A DNA stretch of 9,078 nucleotides from NCBI GenBank assembly GCA_031428695.1, contig JANOYE010000107.1:1-9078 (forward strand), read 5' to 3'. The position numbers and the translations under genes were made by a program. Within the stretch, counting starts at the first letter, position 1. Each line of letters begins with the position of its first letter. Below are positions 1-5,246 of the stretch, piece after piece. Below the pieces are notes generated by a model. That model worked only from the letters and a program-made list of their open reading frames with translations. It had not been told where the DNA came from and searched no databases. Source of the DNA: JANYCG01 sp031428695 (lineage in GTDB: Bacteria; Pseudomonadota; Gammaproteobacteria; Burkholderiales; Burkholderiaceae_C).

Positions 1-57
1 AGGCTCCAAGTCACGAATAATGTGCGTAATCAGCTATAAATAATATAGCGACTCAAA
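1..57 (+). repeat. Left copy of 57-bp direct repeat bounding the ATPase/DUF4276 cassette
   Basis: This AT-rich block starts with AGGCTCCAAGTCACGAAT and aligns without gaps to 2875-2931 in the same orientation. By hand count 49 of 57 positions match; mismatches fall at repeat positions 19, 22, 30, 31, 37, 38, 50 and 53. The first 18 bases are identical. The copy begins at the first base of the window, so its true outer edge is not visible. The divergence is too high and the length too great for a fresh transposon target-site duplication, so an old att-type duplication or a genomic repeat family is more likely. No tRNA 3' end is recognisable in it. Confidence 0.8.
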
Positions 58-81
58 TTCATTGGAAATCAATTGAAAAGG

Positions 82-109
82 GGCATCGGCGCGTTGGCAT
101 CGGCGCGTT
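82..109 (+). repeat. Perfect tandem duplication, 2 x 14 bp
   Basis: GGCATCGGCGCGTT occurs twice back to back (82-95 and 96-109) with no mismatch. It lies between the left direct repeat and the left inverted-repeat arm. No counterpart is visible at the right end of the cassette. It may be a replication-slippage product or a pair of protein-binding sites. Confidence 0.85.
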
Positions 110-127
110 ATTGCGATGAGCACCGCA

Positions 128-281
128 CGGCGACCGGGCAATGCGCATGCGGTTTTGGTGTGAAAGCACGCGCGACACGAAAAATGCGTGCGACACGGTG
201 GTCGCTCATTTTTTGTTATTCCCGCCAAACGAGCTTCCGCGCGCATTTCCCACCAAAGCCCGGTCGCATTTCCCGATCACC
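128..281 (+). repeat. Left arm of ~150-bp imperfect inverted repeat
   Basis: Read on the plus strand, this arm matches the minus strand of 2623-2775. Exact blocks occur in the same order with nearly constant spacing: 128-134 (CGGCGAC), 148-159 (TGCGGTTTTGGT), 164-174 (AAGCACGCGCG), 179-186 (GAAAAATG), 207-216 (CATTTTTTGT), 252-265 (ACCAAAGCCCGGTC) and 276-281 (ATCACC). Overall identity is roughly two thirds by eye. Similarity fades inside 281 and outside about 120. The arrangement recalls diverged terminal inverted repeats, or two oppositely oriented copies of a dispersed repeat. No transposase lies between the arms. Confidence 0.75.
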
Positions 282-425
282 GCGCTCAGTGAGTTCCTTT
301 GCACCAGATCGGTGCGATGGCGCAAATTTGCATGGCTAGGTTAGCAGACTGGATTCGAGCCATTGCGACCGCTGGGAGCGCTCGGAACCAGTCTCTGCAT
401 GGGTACACCGGAGCGCGCCAATGGC

Positions 426-1079
426 CTAAGCTTTTGCCCGGTGGTAATACTTTTTCTTGATGGGCGGCGGCACAGGCTGTAGATTTAGCGTGGTTATTTT
501 TCCAAGCGTTGCCTTGAATGATGGGGAGCGGCTTTGCGCGGCTTTCGTCGTCACGCAAGCCCCCATTTTTTCTGCCCATGCAACTTTGTTACCACCGTCG
601 TCACCAATGATCTCACCAAACTTTTCCCACGTTCCGCAAATTGAGTCCGGCACGTAGGCTCTAGCAGCTTCCATGTCGGCGTCCGGGTATGCCCGTTTCA
701 CAGCCTTAAGATCTCCAAGATAAAAGGCTTCCATCTCTTCCGTAGCGACGCTGATTTCCACTTTCAAGTGAGGCGCGTACTGTACTACCGTTTGGGAGAT
801 TCTTCTGTTGAGAACAGAAGGGTCATCATCATCTGCATCCACCAGAATGAGTATCCCGTCGGAGTGTGGATTTAGCGTACCTGCAAAGGCCTTCAATTTG
901 AAAGGAAGCTGGTCCAGCAACCCCCTATGTTTGGCATTTGCCCTGGAATTCTTAGCGGGAAGAGAGCCTTTTCCCTGATGCGCGTGAACTCGGATGCTCT
1001 GAGTTGACTTCAATTTCTTCAACCAGCCATCAAAAAACGCTACCTCAGACGGGCCTTCCACCATGATGTGCAGTGTCAT
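426..1079 (-). CDS. DUF4276-like (TOPRIM-fold) protein, partner of the adjacent AAA ATPase
   Basis: This 217-residue soluble protein is most like the DUF4276 family, whose members have a TOPRIM-like fold and usually sit beside an SMC/OLD-like ATPase. Visible TOPRIM-type features are an N-terminal strand with a conserved acidic residue (MVEGPSE, E8), a hydrophobic strand ending in an acid cluster (ILVDADDDD, D81 to D86), and the family-like segment TEEMEAFYLGD (113-123). The C-terminus is basic (PPPIKKKYYHRAKA) and could contact nucleic acid. No signal peptide or membrane segment is seen. The ATG overlaps the ATPase stop codon (ATGA), which implies translational coupling and a joint function. 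By analogy with ATPase + TOPRIM defence modules (OLD, Gabija, PARIS), it may be the metal-dependent nuclease effector. That role is inferred; the family assignment is from recognition, not a search. Confidence 0.72.
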   Translation of the reverse strand: MTLHIMVEGPSEVAFFDGWLKKLKSTQSIRVHAHQGKGSLPAKNSRANAKHRGLLDQLPFKLKAFAGTLNPHSDGILILVDADDDDPSVLNRRISQTVVQYAPHLKVEISVATEEMEAFYLGDLKAVKRAYPDADMEAARAYVPDSICGTWEKFGEIIGDDGGNKVAWAEKMGACVTTKAAQSRSPSFKATLGKITTLNLQPVPPPIKKKYYHRAKA

Positions 1080-2302
1080 TCCGGCGCACCATCATCAAAG
1101 TGATTGCTGTACCACAATGACCCGAGCGGAATGCCATTGTCATTCATCGCCGCAACAGTGGGCATGTCAGCAGCGTTAGTGGCTTGGGAATGCCCATCCG
1201 GCCCCTTTCGAATGAGCCAGACTTGTGACGGCTGCAGGGCATCGACAAAATAAGGCGAATGGGTTGTCACGAGCATTTGCGTGGAAAGCGCAACATTTGC
1301 AGTGCGGCTGCTGAACTGGCTTGCGAGGCGTTCCACAAGCCTCACATATAAACCGTTTTCAGGCTCCTCAATTCCAATGAAGGGCCGAGGATGGGGATCT
1401 TCAAGTAACACGGCATAGGCCAGCATCTTGAGTGTGCCGTCCGACATGCCGTGCTGGAAAAAAGGATCCTGGTAGCCTTTCTCGTCAAACTTCAGCAGGA
1501 GCCGCTTATCCTTGCTGACTTCCGGCGTGATTTTCTTCAGGCCCGGAATGGCTTTTGCCAAGCGCTTGAGAATAGCTCGGAATTCCTTGGGGTTCTGCCT
1601 TTCGTAGTACTGCAAAACATTGCCAATGTTTGAGCCTTCGCGATCCAGCCATCTTTGGGCTCCAGCGGCGGGGAGCACGCGTGCAGCACTTGGCACGAAG
1701 TACGACAGGTACCACTGCTCGACATATGCTCTTAAAGCCACGATCCGCGGGTGTTCAGACAGATTGCCCAGAGTAGCAATGCCCAATTTGTCGAGATCCA
1801 CAAGGGCAACTTTTTGTGAAATCTGAGATTCAGTAGCTTCTCCTACTGCCTGGCCAGCCCAGACCTTCCCTTTCCCCCGTTTCAGTTTGAGAAAGTAATA
1901 CGGCTTTCCACGCGTTTCGCCTTCGCGACGTTGTCGGCATGCCTCCTCTACTGCGGCGGGAACGCCATCCACGATGTCGACAACGAGTTGATAAACGATA
2001 GGCCGCGCTGGGTCGTTGGCCTCAAAAAAAATTTCGAAAGATATAGGGCCTTTTTCACCTTGGGTACGAAGCCGATCAAACCCTCCGCGCCACGGTTTAT
2101 CGCACGCAGCCTCCACTCCATCCAGAAGGCAGTCAGCCACAAAACCAAAGGCGTCCAGCACTGTAGACTTGCCGGAGCCATTGGGGCCAATGAGGCAGGC
2201 CAATCGGGGAAGAGGTGTCCCGTTGCCATATTGAACTTGCCCCAGCATAACGTTTGCTAGAGCCCGGTAGTTTTTGATGTGAATGCCAAGGAGTCGCGCC
2301 AT
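1076..2302 (-). CDS. AAA/SMC-like ATPase (AAA_21 type), probable defence-system ATPase
   Basis: This 408-residue protein of the SMC/RecF/OLD-like ABC ATPase class has all core motifs. The N-terminus MARLLGIHIKNYRAL is the usual first strand of the family. Walker A is GPNGSGKST (39-47), a degenerate ABC signature is GMSDGT (285-290), Walker B is FIGIEEPENGL (308-318), and the switch histidine lies in TTHSP (H348). There is no fused TOPRIM domain as in OLD proteins; that role probably falls to the next gene, overlapped by 4 bp. The frame stays open upstream to 2719, but I chose the ATG at 2300-2302 because it matches the family start and the extension is low-complexity and resembles no domain. 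Only a weak GGAA element precedes it. The gene is more AT-rich than the flagellar genes, consistent with acquisition. The ATPase class is confident; the substrate and trigger are unknown. Confidence 0.85.
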   Translation of the reverse strand: MARLLGIHIKNYRALANVMLGQVQYGNGTPLPRLACLIGPNGSGKSTVLDAFGFVADCLLDGVEAACDKPWRGGFDRLRTQGEKGPISFEIFFEANDPARPIVYQLVVDIVDGVPAAVEEACRQRREGETRGKPYYFLKLKRGKGKVWAGQAVGEATESQISQKVALVDLDKLGIATLGNLSEHPRIVALRAYVEQWYLSYFVPSAARVLPAAGAQRWLDREGSNIGNVLQYYERQNPKEFRAILKRLAKAIPGLKKITPEVSKDKRLLLKFDEKGYQDPFFQHGMSDGTLKMLAYAVLLEDPHPRPFIGIEEPENGLYVRLVERLASQFSSRTANVALSTQMLVTTHSPYFVDALQPSQVWLIRKGPDGHSQATNAADMPTVAAMNDNGIPLGSLWYSNHFDDGAPE

Positions 2303-2622
2303 AGAAATTCCAAGTAGAAGATGGGGTGTCTGGCCGCATGGAGTGCAGGACAGCCATCGGGAGGACGGGTGAAGCTTACCGCAGTCTTTATTGGAGCGGT
2401 GACATCCGTGGGCGGGTTCCGATTTGAGCGATGGGGCGCTGGAAGCGGCTAGCTCCTCAAGTGAAGAGTTGACGAAGAGCGCAGATATCATCGAATTTGC
2501 AGGTTGAAGTCGAATGTCTGGTTCTGGCCGCATTCCTGAAGTTCGAGTCATCCAGCCAACAGTTCGCTTCCGCCTGCATAGCCGCCGCCTACTGATCTCC
2601 CCGCTCCAACAACGCAGGTCGT

Positions 2623-2775
2623 GGTGATAAGGCAAGGGGACCGGGCTTTGGTTCGGAAAGTGCGTGGGAGCGGTCTGTCTGGCATCGACAAAAAATGGCC
2701 AAGCGCCAGCTTGACCCATTTTTCAAAACCGCGCGTGCTTGCTAACCAAAACCGCAGCCCCTTGCCTTGTCGCCG
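2623..2775 (-). repeat. Right arm of ~150-bp imperfect inverted repeat
   Basis: The minus strand of this arm matches the plus strand of 128-281. The exact blocks are at 2769-2775, 2745-2756, 2730-2740, 2717-2724, 2688-2697, 2639-2652 and 2623-2628. Gaps between blocks agree within one base between the arms (for example 35 and 35, 10 and 10, 20 and 19). This spacing supports common descent rather than chance. The arm lies 321 bp upstream of the ATPase start and 99 bp inside the right direct repeat. Confidence 0.75.
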
Positions 2776-2865
2776 CGACCGGGCTGGCGCCCGCAAGGCC
2801 CAACGAGCAGCGTGAAGTCCCGTTGACCTCAAGGGACTGCCCTGGCCGGATTTACGGATTTCTTA

Positions 2866-2879
2866 AGCCTTCTAAGGCT
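2866..2879. repeat. Short dyad at the outer edge of the right direct repeat
   Basis: AGCCTT and AAGGCT are separated by two bases, so in RNA the practical form is a 5-bp stem with a 4-base loop. On the minus strand it lies downstream of flhC but has no U-tract, so a terminator role is unsupported. It spans the junction where similarity between the two direct repeats starts (2875). Confidence 0.4.
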
Positions 2880-2931
2880 CCAAGTCACGAATTATTTGCG
2901 TAAGTAGCTACTAATAATATAGCAACCCAAA
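2875..2931 (+). repeat. Right copy of 57-bp direct repeat, abutting flhC
   Basis: This copy matches 1-57 in the same orientation (49/57). It contains a perfect 10-bp palindrome, AGTAGCTACT (2903-2912), whose core is broken in the left copy; four of the eight mismatches fall in or beside it. The repeat ends 5 bp before the flhC stop codon, so the repeat-bounded unit touches the flagellar operon directly. If this is an attachment site, the uninterrupted ancestral locus should carry a single copy just downstream of flhC. Confidence 0.8.
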
Positions 2932-2936
2932 ACAGT

Positions 2937-3473
2937 TCAATGCAGCACAATCCCGCCCGCCACCGCGCTTTTGCCGGCCCGCGCGGGCGGCACACACAGG
3001 CCGCAGACGTAAGCCTTGGCGTAGGTGTGCGGTTCGGTGACAAAGTGGCCGCCGCATTTGGCGCATTCGGCGGTGCCCAGCAGGTGGGTGTCGATGAACT
3101 TCACCAGGCGCCAGGCGCGGGTGACCGACAGCAACGGCTCCACGCCGCAGACCTCGACCTGCTCCACGTAGAGCTTGAAGGCTTTCATGATGAGGTCGAT
3201 GTCGTCCAACGCGCTGGCCTTGCCCAGGTACTCGTGGATCGCCAGAAACAGCGAGGCATGAATGTTGGGCTGCCAGGTGAGGAACCAGTCGGTCGAGAAG
3301 GGCAGTTGGCCTTTGGCCGGCGAGTGGCCCGCCACTTCCTTGTAGAGCCGCAACAGCCGCTCGTAAGACAGGTCGGTTTCACTCTCCAGAACCTGCAGGC
3401 GCGCGCCCAGCTGGATCAGCGCCACGGCGCGTTCCACCTGGCGGGAATCGGTCAAAACACTTTTGCTGGGCAT
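2937..3473 (-). CDS. flhC: Flagellar transcriptional activator FlhC
   Basis: FlhC joins FlhD in the heterohexameric FlhD4C2 master regulator, which activates flagellar class 2 promoters. The 178 residues show the expected N-terminal helical part (RQVERAVALIQLGARL near the start) and the zinc site: Cys137 and Cys140 in CAKCGG, Cys157 and Cys160 in CGLC. The cysteine spacing matches the classical protein, which is slightly longer (about 190 residues) at its C-terminus. The ATG at 3471-3473 follows a strong AAAGGAG site with a 5-base spacer. It lies 24 bp downstream of flhD on the same strand, so the two are surely co-transcribed. In many relatives motA follows flhC; here the next genes are the ATPase cassette. 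Confidence 0.95.
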   Translation of the reverse strand: MPSKSVLTDSRQVERAVALIQLGARLQVLESETDLSYERLLRLYKEVAGHSPAKGQLPFSTDWFLTWQPNIHASLFLAIHEYLGKASALDDIDLIMKAFKLYVEQVEVCGVEPLLSVTRAWRLVKFIDTHLLGTAECAKCGGHFVTEPHTYAKAYVCGLCVPPARAGKSAVAGGIVLH

Positions 3474-3497
3474 GATGGCTCCTTTGGCTTATTTGGC

Positions 3498-3848
3498 TTA
3501 AAGCGCCTCGGCGTAACGCGAGGCCATCAAGATGCTGGCATGCAGTTTGTTGGCGGAATCGTTGTCTGTTTTGCCTGAATTGGCGCTCTGGCCATGGTTG
3601 GTGAGCAGGTTCCACACCATGTCGTCGTCCACCCGCATGCGGCACAGCAGCATGTTGCCTTGGGCCACGCGGAGCACCTGGGCGGGCGAGAGGCTGGCGA
3701 TGAGGTCGGCGGCGTCTTGCGAGATGCCCAGGCGGTACAAGGCTTCGGCGCGGTCAGCGCGGATCAGGTTTTGCGCCAGCATCAGGTAGGTGAGGTTGGC
3801 TTCGCGAATGTCGGCCAGCAGTTGTTCGTTTTTCAATGAAGTCTCCAT
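3498..3848 (-). CDS. flhD: Flagellar transcriptional activator FlhD
   Basis: FlhD is the dimeric partner of FlhC in the flagellar master regulator. The 116 residues (METSLKNEQLLADIREANLT onwards) equal the classical FlhD length, with the conserved core NLTYLMLAQNLIRADRAEAL and the segment LSPAQVLRVAQGNMLLCRMR. The frame is open further upstream to 3962, but I chose the ATG at 3846-3848 because it gives the family length and has an AGGA element 9 bases upstream. The leader contains a palindrome and a dyad just upstream of that site, which may serve regulation. flhD is the first gene of the flhDC unit and diverges from fliT. Confidence 0.95.
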   Translation of the reverse strand: METSLKNEQLLADIREANLTYLMLAQNLIRADRAEALYRLGISQDAADLIASLSPAQVLRVAQGNMLLCRMRVDDDMVWNLLTNHGQSANSGKTDNDSANKLHASILMASRYAEAL

Positions 3849-4052
3849 CGGGTCTTGTCCTGACGTCACTGCAAGGGGATTGCAGGAGCGTCGATGGCAT
3901 TGATTTTGCAGACCGCCCCATAACAGGCGGCTCGGAATTGGGCTGCGGGGCGTGTCAGGCAAATTCCTACACGCTGGGCCTGTTACACCGACGCGCTGAA
4001 TTGGCAGGTGATTCGAGGGCAGCTTGCGCCATCAGGGCCGCCGATCAACAGT
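3849..4052. promoter_or_regulatory. Divergent flhDC / fliT control region
   Basis: This 204-bp intergenic region must carry the flhDC promoter (leftward) and probably one for the fliT group (rightward). I see no convincing sigma-70, sigma-28 or sigma-54 promoter pair on either strand. A GCCGATCA element at 4040-4047 resembles the sigma-28 -10 box but has no TAAA at the right distance and sits on the fliT start. Possible operators near flhD are listed separately. Confidence 0.6.
3861..3885. promoter_or_regulatory. Palindrome plus dyad in the flhD leader
   Basis: A perfect 8-bp palindrome, TGACGTCA (3861-3868), abuts a perfect 6-bp inverted repeat, CTGCAA-N5-TTGCAG (3869-3885). Both lie directly upstream of the flhD ribosome-binding site, which overlaps the palindrome by one base. 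They could be an operator, or a leader hairpin affecting translation. The symmetry is directly visible; the function is inferred. Confidence 0.45.
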
Positions 4053-4418
4053 ATGCTTGCCTCCCATGAAACCCACATCATTGCGGCATCAGCCGCGCTG
4101 GCCGACATGCCATTGACGCTGATCGACCACTACAAAGACGTTGAAGACGGCAGCCGCCGCATGTTGGCCGCCGCCCATGCGGGCGACTGGCAGCAAGTGG
4201 CGCTGCTCGAAAACGATTGCAAGTTGATGATTCAGCAGTTGAAACGACACGCCCACGCCGGTGGCCTCGAGGTGGTGCTGGCGCCGCTGCAGCGCCAGGA
4301 GAAGCAGCGCATCATGCAGCGCATTTTGGGTGTGGATGCGCAGATTCGGCGTTTGATGGAACCGTGGAGCGACCTCGCTGGAATCCACCCCGACGCCACG
4401 CCCAAAGTGCTGCACTGA
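4053..4418 (+). CDS. fliT: FliT-like flagellar chaperone / regulator
   Basis: FliT proteins are small helical export chaperones for the filament cap FliD, and in enterobacteria they also bind FlhDC to restrain it. The 121-residue product matches the usual length. It has a FliT-like helical pattern: LIDHYKDVEDGSRRMLAAAH (35-54), GDWQQVALLENDC, and the C-terminal ILGVDAQIRRLMEPW stretch. The ATG at 4053 is the first giving a normal length; an alternative start at 4008 adds 15 residues. No strong ribosome-binding site precedes either. It heads the plus-strand group with fliG-, fliM- and fliN-like genes and diverges from flhDC, which fits a feedback role on FlhDC. Family assignment is moderately strong despite the low sequence conservation of FliT. 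Confidence 0.72.
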   Translation: MLASHETHIIAASAALADMPLTLIDHYKDVEDGSRRMLAAAHAGDWQQVALLENDCKLMIQQLKRHAHAGGLEVVLAPLQRQEKQRIMQRILGVDAQIRRLMEPWSDLAGIHPDATPKVLH

Positions 4419-4427
4419 TTGCGCACA

Positions 4428-5246
4428 ATGGATGCCGCCATGACCCAACACGACACGCTGCGCAATGCCGCTGCCCTGATGCTTTTTCTGGGCAGGCAGG
4501 AGGCCGAGTCGATTTTTGGGCAATTGCCGCCGGAGCAGGCGCACCAGCTCAGAGCGGCCATCGCCGAGGTGTCACAGCGGCCCAAACCGGCGGTGAACAG
4601 CCCGCTGGAACTGGACGTCAATTTTGATGAACTCGACGACTCGGTGGCGCAGCAAAGCCGCCTGTTGTCGGACTCCAGCCGCTACGTGCGGGCCATGCTG
4701 GACCAAGCCTTTGGCCTGCAGACGTTTGCCGCTCAACTGGAGCCCAGCCACGGCCCAGACGGCGGCCTGGTTGCAGATGGGCTGGGGCCAACGCTGTTTC
4801 GGGCGCCGATGCCGGCGCCAACCCCGGTGCCGGGCGCCGGTTTTGAGCGCCTTAAGCGTGCCGAGCTGGGCGCGATTGTCCAGTTGCTGGTGGCCGAGCA
4901 CCCGCAAATCGCCGCCACCATTTTGACCCTGCTGGATCTGGATTTGTCCACGCGTGTGTTGCGCAACGTTCCACCGCGCCAGCGCGCCGACATCGTGCAA
5001 CGCATCGCCCGCACGCAGGCCATCCACCCGGCCACGCAAGATGCGCTGGACAGCATGCGGGCCACCTTGCTCGACGAGCGTGAAGCCCGGCGCGCCGGCG
5101 CCCACAGCGGCGCGCGCCGGGCCGCCATGTTGATCACCGGCATGGGCGCCCACATCGAGGCCACCGTGCTGGAATCGATCGACAGCACCGACCCGGCATT
5201 GGCGCAGCGCATCCTGGACAAAATGGACGAGGAGTCCCGGCCATGA
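4428..5246 (+). CDS. FliG-like C-ring protein lacking the C-terminal torque subdomain
   Basis: This 272-residue protein aligns with FliG of the flagellar rotor. The N-domain is DTLRNAAALMLFLGRQEAES (9-28), followed by the inter-domain helix with YVRAMLDQAFG. A Pro/Gly-rich linker comes next (about 105-138), then the middle domain with the FliG_M hallmark EHPQ (157-160) and RADIVQRIARTQAIHPA. The first C-terminal armadillo part ends in ESIDSTDPALAQRILDKM. It stops there (DEESRP), just where the MFxF hinge and the charged torque-generating helices should follow; classical FliG has about 330 residues. The next gene overlaps by 4 bp and no FliG_C remnant follows, so this is not a simple local frameshift. 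Starts at TTG 4419 or ATG 4440 are possible; none has a clear ribosome-binding site. It may be a paralogue with an altered role. Confidence 0.82.
   Translation: MDAAMTQHDTLRNAAALMLFLGRQEAESIFGQLPPEQAHQLRAAIAEVSQRPKPAVNSPLELDVNFDELDDSVAQQSRLLSDSSRYVRAMLDQAFGLQTFAAQLEPSHGPDGGLVADGLGPTLFRAPMPAPTPVPGAGFERLKRAELGAIVQLLVAEHPQIAATILTLLDLDLSTRVLRNVPPRQRADIVQRIARTQAIHPATQDALDSMRATLLDEREARRAGAHSGARRAAMLITGMGAHIEATVLESIDSTDPALAQRILDKMDEESRP
5229..5234 (+). promoter_or_regulatory. Ribosome-binding site of the fliM-like gene
   Basis: GAGGAG lies inside the last codons of the fliG-like gene, 8 bases before the ATG at 5243. It supports that start over the internal Met14 and suggests coupled translation. 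Confidence 0.7.

Larger units (their letters stand above)
58..425. other. Non-coding left flank of the cassette
   Basis: No convincing gene lies between the left direct repeat and the DUF4276 stop codon. Short open frames exist on both strands but lack ribosome-binding sites and recognisable domains. The stretch holds a perfect 14-bp tandem duplication (82-109) and the left arm of a long imperfect inverted repeat (128-281). A small dyad, GCACC-N5-GGTGC, lies at 301-315. It is downstream of the minus-strand gene pair but has no U-tract, so I do not call it a terminator. The rest (316-425) shows nothing recognisable. Confidence 0.6.
2303..2936. other. Non-coding right flank of the cassette, up to flhC
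   Basis: This 634-bp stretch separates the ATPase start from the flhC stop. It holds the right inverted-repeat arm (2623-2775), a short dyad (2866-2879) and the right direct repeat (2875-2931). The part from 2303 to 2622 must contain the ATPase leader, but I see no clear -35/-10 pair there. A minus-strand frame at 2548-2832 is open, but it overlaps the repeat arm and has no supported start, so I do not call it a gene. Confidence 0.6.

Noticed and set aside
1..57. Xer dif-like site in the direct repeats (GTGCGTAA...ATAATAT)
   Set aside because: Only a partial, low-quality match to one Xer arm; the second arm and central region do not fit the proteobacterial dif pattern.
340..372. tRNA-like T-arm (GGATTCGAGCC on the plus strand)
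   Set aside because: The flanking bases do not form a 5-bp T-stem and no cloverleaf or acceptor pairing can be built.
2303..2719. Extended N-terminus for the ATPase (frame open to 2719)
   Set aside because: The extra 139 residues have no domain, overlap the inverted-repeat arm, and precede a typical family N-terminus at 2302.
2548..2832. Minus-strand 94-residue open frame, with a similar peptide in the plus-strand frame at 141-344
   Set aside because: Both overlap the inverted-repeat arms; similarity is explained at DNA level, and neither has a ribosome-binding site or known domain.
2893..2925. Sigma-70 promoter in the right direct repeat (TTGCGT ... TAATAT)
   Set aside because: The spacer is about 13 bases, too short, and the direction would be antisense to flhC.
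1..2936. CRISPR array or integron cassette array
   Set aside because: No regularly spaced short repeats, no Cas or integrase gene, and no attC-type core sites recognised.
2940..3578. Long plus-strand open frame opposite flhC
   Set aside because: It is the antisense shadow of the well-supported flhC gene, favoured by GC-rich codon bias.
4021..4047. Sigma-28 flagellar promoter before fliT (GCCGATCA)
   Set aside because: No TAAA-type -35 at 15 bases upstream, and the element lies only 5 bases from the start codon.
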